This document shows positions 52,286 to 63,732 of a stretch of DNA of 64,000 bases, piece after piece. This DNA is from Betaproteobacteria bacterium Ga0077532. Lineage in GTDB: Bacteria > Pseudomonadota > Gammaproteobacteria > Burkholderiales > Ga0077523. Position 1 is the first letter of the stretch; the number at the start of each line of letters is the position of its first letter. The notes under the pieces were generated by a model. It was not told where the DNA came from. It did not search any database and saw only the letters and a program-made list of their open reading frames with translations. Location of the stretch: positions 62,001 to 126,000 of the forward strand of contig LNEE01000051.1 in NCBI GenBank assembly GCA_001464895.1, written 5' to 3'. The position numbers and the translations under genes are program-made.

Positions 52286-53247
52286 TGCCCTCTCGCCCCG
52301 CCTCGAAAGCCCTTGCCCGCCCGCGCAAAGCAACGCCACCGCGCCCCGCTCCCCGCGGGCCCGATTCCGCCCCTGATGCATCCCTGCTCGGCACGCTTGC
52401 CGAGCGCGTCCGCGCGATCCGCGCCCGCCGCGGGCTGACCCGCCGGGCGCTCGCCGTGGGCGCCGGCATCTCCGAGCGACATCTCGCCAATCTCGAATCG
52501 GGCACGGGCAACGCATCCATCCTCGTCCTGCAGCAGGTCGCGCTGGCGCTCCAGTGTCCGCTGGCCGCACTGCTTGGAGATGTGTCCACGTCGTCGCCCG
52601 AATGGCTGCTGATCCGCGACGTGCTCGATGGCCGGGACGAATCCGACCTGCGGCGCGCGCGACTGCATCTGACCGGACTGTTCGGCGCGAACCGCGATGC
52701 GATCGATCGAATGCAACGCATCGCCCTGGTCGGCCTGCGCGGCGCGGGCAAGTCCACGCTGGGACGGATGCTCGCCGACGCGCTCGGACGCCCCTTCGTC
52801 GAACTGAACCGCGAGGTCGCCCGCATCGCCGGCTGCAGCGTCGCCGAGATCCATGCGCTGTACGGCGCGAACGCGTACCGCCGCTACGAGCGGCGCGCCC
52901 TGGAGGAGACCCTCGACACCCTGCCCGAGGCCGTGATCGCCACGCCGGGCGGCATCGTGTCGGAGGCGGCGACATTCGGACTGCTTCTCGGCCGCTGCTT
53001 CACCGTGTGGTTGCGCGCCTCCCCCGAGGAACACATGGGGCGCGTCGTGGCCCAGGGCGACACGCGACCCATGGCCGGCCATCGCGAGGCCATGGACGAC
53101 CTCAAGCGAATCCTCGCCGGCCGGGCCGACTTCTACGCCAAGGCCGACGTGGCGGTCGACACCGGCGGGCAGCCCCTGCAGGACGCCTTCGAGGCGCTGA
53201 AGGCCGCCGTGCAGTCAGCCCGGATGGCGGGCGCCGCAGCGCGCTGA
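52285..53247 (+). CDS. boxR: BoxR/BzdR-type regulator: HTH (XRE) plus shikimate kinase-like domain
   Basis: LAERVRAIRARRGLTRRALAVGAGISERHLANLESGTGNASI; ALVGLRGAGKSTLGRMLADALGRPFVELN; adjacent to boxCBA. Confidence 0.93.
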   Translation: MPSRPASKALARPRKATPPRPAPRGPDSAPDASLLGTLAERVRAIRARRGLTRRALAVGAGISERHLANLESGTGNASILVLQQVALALQCPLAALLGDVSTSSPEWLLIRDVLDGRDESDLRRARLHLTGLFGANRDAIDRMQRIALVGLRGAGKSTLGRMLADALGRPFVELNREVARIAGCSVAEIHALYGANAYRRYERRALEETLDTLPEAVIATPGGIVSEAATFGLLLGRCFTVWLRASPEEHMGRVVAQGDTRPMAGHREAMDDLKRILAGRADFYAKADVAVDTGGQPLQDAFEALKAAVQSARMAGAAAR

Positions 53248-53273
53248 CGACCACGCCGGCGGCTGCACCGATC

Positions 53274-53305
53274 TTGACGGCACCCCGGACGTGCACTATC
53301 TTGCA
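53274..53305 (+). promoter_or_regulatory. boxC promoter with TGCA-N6-TGCA operator over the -10
   Basis: TTGACG-N17-TATCTT; TGCActatctTGCA at 53292-53305 brackets the -10. Confidence 0.7.
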
Positions 53306-53370
53306 TTTTCCCTGACGGCAGTCGGCGCGCTCGCGCACGCCTGCCAGCAACGCGCCACCGGAGCCTCCCC

Positions 53371-55029
<1,659 letters not shown>

Positions 55030-55137
55030 GCGGCATCCGAGCCGCCACTGAGTCGCCACTGAGTAGCAAGTGAGTCGCGGGTGAGCCGCGGCGTCGCACA
55101 AACCTCGTCCGCGGCCCGCGCCGCACCGGAGCACCCC

Positions 55138-56565
55138 ATGAACGGCATCGACTACAGCCAGAAGATCCCCAACAACGTGAACCTGTCGGAAGACAAGACG
55201 CTCCAGCGCGCGCTCGAACACTGGCAGCCCAACTACCTCGCGTGGTGGCAGGACATGGGGCCCGACGGGTCGCACGGCTTCGACGTTTACCTGCGCACCG
55301 CGACGAGCGTCGACCCCGCCGGCTGGGCGCAGTTCGACTACGTGAAGATGCCCGAGTACCGCTGGGGCATCTTCTTGAACCAGCGCGAGGAAGGCCGTCG
55401 CATCCACTTCGGCGACCACAAGGGCGAGGAGGTCTGGCAGGACGTCCCCGGCGAGCACCGCGCCAACCTGCGCCGCATCATCGTGACCCAGGGCGACACC
55501 GAGCCCGCATCGGTGGAACAACAGCGCCACCTCGGCCTCACCGCGCCGTCGATGTACGACCTGCGCAACCTCTTCCAGGTCAACGTCGAGGAAGGCCGGC
55601 ACCTCTGGGCGATGGTGTACCTGCTGCATCGCCACTTCGGTCGCGACGGCCGCGAGGAAGCCGAGGCCCTGCTGGAGCGCCGCTCGGGAGACGAGGACAA
55701 CCCCCGCATCCTCGGCGCCTTCAACGAGCGCACGCCCGACTGGCTCGCGTTCTTCATGTTCACGTACTTCACCGACCGCGACGGCAAGTTCCAGTTGTGC
55801 GCGCTCGCCGAATCCGGCTTCGATCCGCTCGCGCGCACGACGAAGTTCATGCTCACCGAGGAAGCGCACCACATGTTCGTGGGCGAATCCGGCGTCTCGC
55901 GCGCGATCCAGCGCACGTGCGAAGTGATGAACGAACTGAAAACCGACGACCCCGCGCTCGTTCGCGCGGCCGGCGCGATCGACCTGCCGACGATCCAGCG
56001 GTATCTCAACTTCCACTACAGCGTGACCATCGATCTCTTCGGTGCCGACCAGTCGTCGAACGCCGCGATCTTCTACAGCGCCGGGCTGAAGGGTCGCTTC
56101 GAGGAAGGCAAGCGCGACGACGACCACGTGCTGCGCGGCGGCACGTACCGCGTGCTCGAAGTGCAGGACGGCAAGCTGGTCGAGAAGGAAGTGCCGATGC
56201 TGAACGCGCTGAACGAAGTCCTGCGCGACGATTTCATCCGCGACTCGGTGGCCGGCGTCGAGCGCTGGAACAAGGTGATCACGAAGGCCGGCCTGCCGCA
56301 TCGGCTCACGGTGCCGCACAAGGCGTTCAACCGCCGCATCGGCACGCTCGCGGGCGTGCGCGTCTCGCCCGATGGCCGTGTGGTTTCGGAGACCGAGTGG
56401 AACGCCAACGAGACCACGTGGCTGCCGAGCGTCGAGGACCGCGCCTTCGTCGCATCGCTGATGGGTCGCGTCGTGGAGCGGAACAAGTACGCGAGTTGGA
56501 TCGCGCCGCCGATGGTCGGCATCAACCGCCAGCCGATCGACTTCGAATACATCCGGTTCAACTGA
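55138..56565 (+). CDS. boxB: benzoyl-CoA 2,3-epoxidase subunit B
   Basis: [42 protein letters not shown]; di-iron EEAHHMF. Confidence 0.96.
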   Translation: MNGIDYSQKIPNNVNLSEDKTLQRALEHWQPNYLAWWQDMGPDGSHGFDVYLRTATSVDPAGWAQFDYVKMPEYRWGIFLNQREEGRRIHFGDHKGEEVWQDVPGEHRANLRRIIVTQGDTEPASVEQQRHLGLTAPSMYDLRNLFQVNVEEGRHLWAMVYLLHRHFGRDGREEAEALLERRSGDEDNPRILGAFNERTPDWLAFFMFTYFTDRDGKFQLCALAESGFDPLARTTKFMLTEEAHHMFVGESGVSRAIQRTCEVMNELKTDDPALVRAAGAIDLPTIQRYLNFHYSVTIDLFGADQSSNAAIFYSAGLKGRFEEGKRDDDHVLRGGTYRVLEVQDGKLVEKEVPMLNALNEVLRDDFIRDSVAGVERWNKVITKAGLPHRLTVPHKAFNRRIGTLAGVRVSPDGRVVSETEWNANETTWLPSVEDRAFVASLMGRVVERNKYASWIAPPMVGINRQPIDFEYIRFN

Positions 56566-56572
56566 GCACGCC

Positions 56573-57841
56573 GTGAACGCCACCGACGCCGGGCGCGCGG
56601 ACGCCCTCCGCCAGCACGTCATCGATCCGGAGATCTGCATCCGGTGCAACACGTGCGAGGAGGCGTGCCCCATCGACGCCGTCACGCACGACAGCCGCAA
56701 CTACGTCGTCAAGCCGGACGTGTGCAACGGGTGCGGCGCCTGCGTGCCGCCCTGCCCCACCGGTGCCATCGACAACTGGCGCACCGTGCTCCGCGTCGAT
56801 GCCTACTCGGTCGAGGCGCAGCTCGGGTGGGACGAGTTGCCGGCGGAGCAAGTGTTGCCTCCCGCGGAAGCTGGTGCTGCGGTCACACCTGCACCCGTCG
56901 ACGCGACGGAAAACGCAGCACAGGCACCGGTTTCATCGACACCGGTGACGCCGACACCCGTGCGCGGCGCCACCGTGCCGCCGTGGTCCGCCGCGCATCC
57001 GTACACCAACCTCTATCGCCCGAGTGCGCCGGTCACCGCCACGGTGATGGGCAACTTCCGCGTGACGGGCGAGCACTCCGGCAGCGACACGCGCCACATC
57101 GTCCTCGACTTCGGAACGCTGCCGTTCCCGGTGCTCGAAGGCCAGTCGATCGGCATCATCCCGCCCGGCACCGATGCCCAGGGTCGCCCGCACCACGCCC
57201 GCCAGTACTCGATCGCGAGCCCGCGCGACGGCGAGCGACCCGGCTACAACAATCTGTCGTTGACGGTGAAGCGCGTGACCGCCGACCACGACGGCCAGCC
57301 GGTCCGCGGCGTGTGCTCGAACTATCTCTGCGACGTGAAGAAAGGCGACATCGTGCAGGTGATCGGACCGTTCGGCGCGTCGTTCCTCATGCCTAACCAT
57401 CCGGGGACGCATCTCGTGATGATCTGCACGGGCACCGGCTCCGCGCCCATGCGCGCGATGACGGAATACCGCCGCCGCCATCGCGAACGCTTCGGCGACG
57501 GCCGCCTGACGCTGTTCTTCGGCGCGCGCACCGCCGACGAGCTGCCGTACTTCGGACCGCTTACCAAACTGCCGAAGGACTTCATCGACATCCACCTGGC
57601 GTTCTCGCGCACGCCGGGCGAGCCGAAGCGGTACGTGCAGGACTTGATGCGCGAACGCGCCGCAGACCTCGCTCCGGTGATCGCAGATCCGAACACGTTC
57701 ATCTATGTGTGCGGGCTGAAGAGCATGGAGGAAGGGGTGCTAGCGGCGCTGCACGATATCGCGAACGGGGCAGGTCTTGCGTGGGAACCACTGGCGGACG
57801 CCTGGGCCCGCGAGGGGCGGTTGCATCTCGAAACGTATTGA
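56573..57841 (+). CDS. boxA: benzoyl-CoA 2,3-epoxidase subunit A (ferredoxin/FAD reductase)
   Basis: [16 protein letters not shown] and [16 protein letters not shown] ferredoxin clusters; [15 protein letters not shown] start. Confidence 0.95.
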   Translation: MNATDAGRADALRQHVIDPEICIRCNTCEEACPIDAVTHDSRNYVVKPDVCNGCGACVPPCPTGAIDNWRTVLRVDAYSVEAQLGWDELPAEQVLPPAEAGAAVTPAPVDATENAAQAPVSSTPVTPTPVRGATVPPWSAAHPYTNLYRPSAPVTATVMGNFRVTGEHSGSDTRHIVLDFGTLPFPVLEGQSIGIIPPGTDAQGRPHHARQYSIASPRDGERPGYNNLSLTVKRVTADHDGQPVRGVCSNYLCDVKKGDIVQVIGPFGASFLMPNHPGTHLVMICTGTGSAPMRAMTEYRRRHRERFGDGRLTLFFGARTADELPYFGPLTKLPKDFIDIHLAFSRTPGEPKRYVQDLMRERAADLAPVIADPNTFIYVCGLKSMEEGVLAALHDIANGAGLAWEPLADAWAREGRLHLETY

Positions 57842-57968
57842 GGGGGCGGCGGTGGAGTTCCAAGTGGTTTCGAATGGTGTTGGAAGATTCTCTTAGGCAC
57901 CTAGTTCCCGAGGGTTGGTCGATTCGAAGGCGTGATTCGGCGGTCTAAGTCAGCAGACAAATATGGCA

Positions 57969-58595
57969 TCAAGGTGGCGCACGGGGTCGCACCCGCTGAG
58001 CTTGCCAAGAGGCTAAGCCGGCCACGCACAAGAGCGCAATGCTGGTGGGCTCAGACACGACCCATACGCGCGAACTACCAACATACCGGGAAACGGAAAG
58101 CGGACTAGGATCAGAATACGTCGACCCCAAGAACGGAGCTTCGTCGAGCCCGCCCGAGAAGTAGTTATCTCCATAGTAGCTATCGTCAAAGACTATTCTG
58201 AATCCGAACCCGCGGTCAGAAGGGTCGCCATTTCCGATGACGAAATCGTATGAGGTTCCGCCATCATGTCTCCAGCGGCCAACTGCATTCGGCAGAGAAG
58301 AATCAAAGTGCAAAGCAGTCAATGTCGACATCGGATCGTCGGTCACGTGGATCGACCATCGCAACAGATTTCCTTCATCTCCGATTCGCACATCCTTGTC
58401 CATAGAGAACTCACCCAGGAATGCGCCTGCATATGGGTATGGAAAGCTCCCAACGTTCGCGAAAAAGTCTCCTGCAATTGAGTACCGAACCACTCCAGCC
58501 TGCGCAACGGCAACATGCGTGAGAGCGTAGGCGACGAGTACCATGATCCCTAAGCCCGGAGCAGACGCTCGTCGAAGAGCATTGACGATGTTCAT
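57969..58595 (-). CDS. PEP-CTERM sorting domain protein
   Basis: Signal peptide; C-terminus VSEPTSIALLCVAGLASWQAQRVRPRAPP; RBS GGAGGTG. Confidence 0.82.
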   Translation of the reverse strand: MNIVNALRRASAPGLGIMVLVAYALTHVAVAQAGVVRYSIAGDFFANVGSFPYPYAGAFLGEFSMDKDVRIGDEGNLLRWSIHVTDDPMSTLTALHFDSSLPNAVGRWRHDGGTSYDFVIGNGDPSDRGFGFRIVFDDSYYGDNYFSGGLDEAPFLGSTYSDPSPLSVSRYVGSSRVWVVSEPTSIALLCVAGLASWQAQRVRPRAPP

Positions 58596-58905
58596 AGCAC
58601 CTCCTTTCTTTCCTGCAAACACCAGAAGTGACATCAGAGTGGCAATCGCATTTCAGGAAACCAGCGATGAGGAATCTATCGATTTGGCATGGTCGGGTTC
58701 ACCACACACGAAGGTGTTGAGCAAGATCAACACTTCTTACGAAACTGCGCCCGGAGTTAGTTCTCGATTCTGGTCTCCCCACGCTCCGTCGCCGCGGTGG
58801 CCGTAGTGGGGTCGGCGTAGTGGGGTCGGACCCACTCAACACGTTGACATCGCTCCTTTTTCTCTCTTGGAATGGCACTCTTTTCGGCTTGAAGAGCCAT
58901 TTTCG

Positions 58906-59030
58906 ATCGCGTTCTCGCAGCCGTACGCGAAACCGTCTGTTCCGGTCGACACGCTTCCTCGCATCCATCGCTTTCGGGGCCATGGGCCCCTCCTACAGGA
59001 ACCATCGCTCCGATCGCGGCTGGTGGATGC
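58906..59030. repeat. REP-like element copy C (left arm degenerate)
   Basis: gatcgcgttctcgca ... cgctttcggggccatgggcccctcctac ... ggtggatgc. Confidence 0.8.
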
Positions 59031-59039
59031 GGCACGATC

Positions 59040-59162
59040 TGTAGGAGCGGCCCATGGCCGCGAAAGCGATGGTTCCGGTCGAAGCGATTCCTTGCATCGA
59101 CCGCTTTCGAAGCGATGGCCCCCTCCGTCAGAACCGTCGGCTCGATCACGTCGGGTGGATGC
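59040..59162. repeat. REP-like element copy D
   Basis: GTAGGAGCGGCCCATGGCCGCGAAAGCGATGGTTCCGGTCGAAGCG...; tail gaaccgtcgg...gggtggatgc. Confidence 0.85.
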
Positions 59163-59298
59163 ACCACGAATCTGGGGAAACGGGCACCCGACCTGACCCC
59201 ATCTGGGCTCGCCGCGGCGCGTTGGTAGTGGCGATGCGAATCCGAGCGCTGCACGGCGCTTTCTTCTTGCTTCGACCAGCGTCTCGCCCCTTCAGCCC

Positions 59299-59345
59299 TT
59301 GCATATCACTGCGCGGTGACTAGAATGAAGTCACCTCACAGTGAC
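59299..59345 (+). promoter_or_regulatory. promoter with clustered GTGAC/GTCAC half-sites
   Basis: TTGCAT-N16-TAGAAT; GTGAC at 59316 and 59341, GTCAC at 59330. Confidence 0.55.
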
Positions 59346-59357
59346 AAGGAGTTCACC

Positions 59358-60518
59358 ATGGACCGTCGCCGATTCATCCGTATCGCTGGCGGCGGGGTGA
59401 TCCTCGCTGCGGCGGCCGGGACAGCCGGCTGTTCCGCGACCATGCCGCCCGAGGCGGTGGCGCCTTGGCAGGGCCCCGGCAACGAACCCGACCTGCGCCG
59501 CTGGATCCTGAGCTACGCCATCCTGGCGCCGCATTCGCACAACCTGCAGTCCTGGGTGGTGGACCTGGGTGTACCGGGGCAGATCCTGCTGCGCTGCGAC
59601 CTGCAGCGCCTGCTGCCCGAGACCGACCCGTACTCGCGGCAGATCATGATGAGCCATGGCACCTTCATCGAACTGCTGGACATGGCCGCGCGCGAACGTG
59701 GCCAGCGCGCCGAGATCACGCTGTTCCCCGAAGGCGCCTTCGTGCATGACCGGCTGGACCAGCGACCGGTGGCCCTGATCCGCCTGGTGCCCGACGCCAG
59801 CGTGGCGAAGGACCCGCTGTTTGCGCAGATCCTCCAGCGCCATACCAACCGCGCCGCCTACGACCCGGCACGGCCGGTGGGCGCCGACGCCTGGAAGGCC
59901 ATGGCCGATGCGGCGAAGCCCTATCCGCTCGGCTTCGGCTTTGCCGATGCGGACCAGCCCGAGCTGCTGGCCCATTATCGGGCCGTGGCCGCCGAGGCAT
60001 GGCGCATCGAGATGGTGACGCCGCGCACGATCCTGGAGTCCTACAAGGTGCTGCGTGTCGGTCCGAAGGAAGTGGCGCAGCATCGTGACGGGCTGACGCT
60101 GCTCGACCCGACCGTGGTGTGGATGGCGCGTCTGGGCCTGTTCGACCGCAGCCAGGCGCCAGGCCCGGACGACTACGCCACCACCAGCCAGATCAAGGAC
60201 TTCAGCGAGAAGCTCGCCTCCACGCCGGGCTTCCTGTGGATGGTGAGCGACGACAATGACCGCGTCACGCAGGTGAACGCCGGCCGTGCCTTTGCGCGGG
60301 TGCAACTGGCGGCCACCGCCAGGGGCGTGGTGATGCAGCCGCTGCAGCAGGCGCTGCAGGAATACCCCGAACAGGCCGTACCGCATGCGCAGATCCGTCG
60401 CCTGCTCGGTGCCGATGCACCCGGCCAGACGGTGCAGATGTGGGCGCGCGTCGGCCACGCACCGCCCGCCCCACCGGCGCCGCGGCGCGGCATCGACGCG
60501 CACATCGTGCGGACATGA
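59358..60518 (+). CDS. Acg-family nitroreductase-like FMN-binding protein, Tat/lipoprotein-type signal
   Basis: MDRRRFIRIAGGGVILAAAAGTAGCS; APHSHNLQSWVVDL; RHTNRAAYDPARP. Confidence 0.85.
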   Translation: MDRRRFIRIAGGGVILAAAAGTAGCSATMPPEAVAPWQGPGNEPDLRRWILSYAILAPHSHNLQSWVVDLGVPGQILLRCDLQRLLPETDPYSRQIMMSHGTFIELLDMAARERGQRAEITLFPEGAFVHDRLDQRPVALIRLVPDASVAKDPLFAQILQRHTNRAAYDPARPVGADAWKAMADAAKPYPLGFGFADADQPELLAHYRAVAAEAWRIEMVTPRTILESYKVLRVGPKEVAQHRDGLTLLDPTVVWMARLGLFDRSQAPGPDDYATTSQIKDFSEKLASTPGFLWMVSDDNDRVTQVNAGRAFARVQLAATARGVVMQPLQQALQEYPEQAVPHAQIRRLLGADAPGQTVQMWARVGHAPPAPPAPRRGIDAHIVRT

Positions 60519-61168
60519 AGGCGACCGCACCAGCACGGCAGCGCGACCGCGCGGCCACCGAAGAACGCATCGTGGCCGCAGTGGGCGTGGTGCTGGCGCG
60601 CGACGGGTTCGGCGCGCTCGGCATCAACGCCATCGCGCGCGAGGCCGGGGTCGACAAGGTGCTGATCTACCGCTACTTCGGTGGCCTGCCGGAACTGCTG
60701 CAGCGTTGGGGATCGAGCGGCCGGTTCTGGCCCAGCGTGCAGGAACTGCTGGGCGACGATGACGATGCCGTGCGCGCCCTGCCACTGCCGCAACGCTATG
60801 CGCTGTTCTTCGACCGCTTCATCGACGCGCTGCGCGCCCGGCCTCTCACGGTGGAGATCCTCGCGGCCGAGGTCGTCGAGCGCAACGAGCTGACGGCGAT
60901 CCTCGAGGCCGAACGCGAGCAATGGGGCTTCCAGGCCGAGGCGCTGTTCGGCGGCGCCGACTTCGAGCGCATGCCGCAGTTGCGCGGCATCACACTGCTG
61001 CTCGTCGCCGGTGTGCAGTACCTGCTGGTGCGTTCGCGCAAGATCCGCATCTTCGGCGGCATCGACCTGCAGAGCGACGCCGGCTGGGCCGCTCTCAAGG
61101 CCTCGGTGGCCGCCATGGCGCTGCCCATGCTCGGCGCCGTGGTAGTTGCCACGGGCGGCGAGCGTTGA
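60515..61168 (+). CDS. TetR/AcrR family transcriptional regulator
   Basis: RIVAAVGVVLARDGFGALGINAIAREAGVDKVLIYRYFGGLPELL; ATGA overlap with the upstream gene. Confidence 0.93.
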   Translation: MKATAPARQRDRAATEERIVAAVGVVLARDGFGALGINAIAREAGVDKVLIYRYFGGLPELLQRWGSSGRFWPSVQELLGDDDDAVRALPLPQRYALFFDRFIDALRARPLTVEILAAEVVERNELTAILEAEREQWGFQAEALFGGADFERMPQLRGITLLLVAGVQYLLVRSRKIRIFGGIDLQSDAGWAALKASVAAMALPMLGAVVVATGGER

Positions 61169-61310
61169 GCCGCCACGCTGACCGCCAACGATATCGCGCT
61201 GGAGATTCGAAGCTACGCAGCACTCCGATGACGCTCGCCGGTCCTGCCGAGAAGGGCCGTCGCCTTCTGCTTTGACACCATCTCCGATCGCGTTCTGGCA
61301 ACGCTTTTCT

Positions 61311-61433
61311 GTAGGAGCGGCCCATGGCCGCGAGAGCATTGGTTCCGGTCGAAGCGTTTCCGTGCATCGACCGCTTTCGGGGCCATGGGCCCCTCCTACA
61401 CGAACCGTCGCTTCGGTCATGCTCGGTGGATGC
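61311..61433. repeat. REP-like element copy E (best-preserved)
   Basis: GTAGGAGCGGCCCATGGCCGCGAGAGCATTGG...CCGCTTTCGGGGCCATGGGCCCCTCCTAC plus tail cgaaccgtcgcttcggtcatgctcggtggatgc. Confidence 0.9.
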
Positions 61434-61641
61434 GCCCCACCCACGGCATGCCTCTCACGCGGTGACGCGCCATCCCGGTGCGCCCGACGCATTCGCTGCC
61501 CGCGATCGTGCGGACATTCGCCAGGCAGAGCCTCGCTCTCGCTCCTGCGCCAGCTGAGCCAATGGCTGTCCCTCCCTGGAACGTCCCGTGCACCGCACAC
61601 CCCACGCCAACGCGGGGCCACACCCGCGGCGAGGAGCGTCC

Positions 61642-63732
61642 GTGATCCCTTCCGCATTACCCCTGCCACCGGCGTCAGCCGGGGCTCAGAGCTACGACTT
61701 GCGCCGGCTCTCCTGGCAGATCGCGCTCTTCGCGCTCGTCTACGGTCTCACCGCGCAGATCGGACTGCACTACTCGAGCACCGCGAGCAACGTCACGTTG
61801 ATCTGGCCGCCGTCCGGGCTCGCGCTCTTCGTCGTGCTGCGGTTCGGCTGGAGACTCTGGCCCGGGATCGTGCTGGGCGATCTCCTCGGCAACGCCGGCA
61901 CGGGTGCTCCGCTCGCCGCGGTGCTCGGCATCTCCGTCGGCAACATCGTCGAGACGCTTGCGGTGGCGATGCTGCTCGTGCGGTTCTGCGGCTTCCACCC
62001 GGGGCTCGACCGCGCGCGCGACGTCCTGGCGCTGCTCGTGGTCGGCAGCGGCGGTGCGCTGCTGAGCGCCATCTTCGGACCCACCAGCCTCGCGCTGGCC
62101 GGCGCCTTCGATCCACCGCTCTTCGGAACCGTCTTCCTGCAGTGGGTGATGGGCGACGCCACCGGGGTGATCGTGTTCTGCCCGCTCCTGCTCGCCTGGA
62201 CGGGATGGCGCCCGAGCCGGCCCGCGTCCGCCGTAGCTGCGGAAGCGGCGGTGCTCATGATCACGCTGCTGGTCGTCTGCGAGGCCGTCTTCGGCGGGCT
62301 CGGGCTCATCCGCTCGGGCTACTACCCGGCCGCGCTCGCGCTCTTTCCGCTCGCCGTATGGGCGGCCCTGCGGTTCGGGCTGCGCGGCGCGACGGCTGTC
62401 ACGCTCGTCGTGTCGATCGCTGCGGTCTGGGGCACGGTGGACGGTCGTGGGCCGTTCGTCGAAGCGACGGGATTCGACAGCCTCGTGCGGTGGTGGGTCT
62501 TCGCGAACGTGATCACCGTGACCAGCCTTCTGCTCGCCGCATCGCGCGCGGAACGTCATCGGGCCGAAGCCGATCTGGCCGCGCAGCGGGATTTCGTCTC
62601 CGCCATCCTCGACGTGCAGGGCGCCCTCGTGGCTGTGCTCGACGGCGACGGATCGGTGCTCCGCGCCAACCGCGCCTTCGAGGGGCTCACCGGATTCACC
62701 GCCGAGGAGATCCGCGGACGCCGGTTCTGCGAGCTGTTCGTCGCCCCGCACGAGCGCGACAAGGTGGAGGGCCATCTCGAGATGCTGCGGCTCGGATTGT
62801 CGCAGCGCGTGCGCTACGACGCCGGCCTGCCGCGTCGCCAGGGTGACCCTCTGCTCGTGTCGTGGTCGAACACGGCACTGCGCGCCGGACGCCGCCAACT
62901 CTCGCACGTGATCCTCACGGGCATCGACATCACCGAGCGGACCCAGGCCACCTCTGCCTTGCGCGCGGCACGCCACGATCTCGAGCGACGGGTTCGCGAG
63001 CGCACCTGCGAGCTGGCGGCAACGAACGCAGAGCTGGAAGCCGAGATCAGCGAGCGCCGCCGACTGGAGCAGGCCATCATCGAGGTCGCGGAGCACGAGC
63101 AGATGCGGATCGGCCAGGAACTGCACGACGGCCTCGGCCAGCAGCTCACCGCCGTCGCATTCATCGCCGAGGTTCTGGCGCGCAAGCTCTCCGCGCGCGC
63201 GATCCCCGAGACGGCCGACGCCGCGCGGATCGAGCAACTGGTGAGCGCGGCGGTTTCGCAGACGAGACAACTCGCGCGCGGCCTCGCCCCGGTGGACCTC
63301 GACGCGGAAGGTCTGATGGCGGCCCTCGAGGATCTCGCCACCACCGTGCGCGACGTGTTCGGCATCGACTGCCACTTCCACTGCGCCGCGCGGGTGCCAG
63401 TGCACGACAGCGCGCTGGCCATCAACCTCTATCGCATCGCCCAGGAGGCCGTGACGAACGCCGCGAAGCACGCGGCCGCGCGCCACCTGCTCATCGAGCT
63501 CGCCCATCGCGAAGGACGCCTCGCACTCACCGTGACGGACGACGGTCGCGGCCTCGACGTCACGCGCGCAGCCGGAGACGGCATGGGCCTGCGGATCATG
63601 CGGCACCGCGCCCATGTGATCGGCGCGGGGCTCGCCATCGAAAGCACGCCGGGATCCGGCGTCTCGGTGCGCGTCACACTCCCGCTCGCGGCCCCGGCGC
63701 CGCATGCGATGCCGGAGACCGCGGATGCCTGA
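61642..63732 (+). CDS. MASE1-PAS sensor histidine kinase (NarL-type HisKA_3)
   Basis: TASNVTLIWPPSGLALFVVLRFGWRLWPGIVLGDLLGN; ELHDGLGQQLTAVAFIAEVLARKL; GTG start with GAGGAG RBS. Confidence 0.9.
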   Translation: MIPSALPLPPASAGAQSYDLRRLSWQIALFALVYGLTAQIGLHYSSTASNVTLIWPPSGLALFVVLRFGWRLWPGIVLGDLLGNAGTGAPLAAVLGISVGNIVETLAVAMLLVRFCGFHPGLDRARDVLALLVVGSGGALLSAIFGPTSLALAGAFDPPLFGTVFLQWVMGDATGVIVFCPLLLAWTGWRPSRPASAVAAEAAVLMITLLVVCEAVFGGLGLIRSGYYPAALALFPLAVWAALRFGLRGATAVTLVVSIAAVWGTVDGRGPFVEATGFDSLVRWWVFANVITVTSLLLAASRAERHRAEADLAAQRDFVSAILDVQGALVAVLDGDGSVLRANRAFEGLTGFTAEEIRGRRFCELFVAPHERDKVEGHLEMLRLGLSQRVRYDAGLPRRQGDPLLVSWSNTALRAGRRQLSHVILTGIDITERTQATSALRAARHDLERRVRERTCELAATNAELEAEISERRRLEQAIIEVAEHEQMRIGQELHDGLGQQLTAVAFIAEVLARKLSARAIPETADAARIEQLVSAAVSQTRQLARGLAPVDLDAEGLMAALEDLATTVRDVFGIDCHFHCAARVPVHDSALAINLYRIAQEAVTNAAKHAAARHLLIELAHREGRLALTVTDDGRGLDVTRAAGDGMGLRIMRHRAHVIGAGLAIESTPGSGVSVRVTLPLAAPAPHAMPETADA

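Noticed and set aside
55030-55137. Short imperfect repeats (gccactgagtcgccactgagtagcaagtgagtcgcgggtgagccgcgg) between boxC and boxB
   Set aside because: Short, degenerate and in an intra-operon spacer; likely slippage, not enough structure for a claim.
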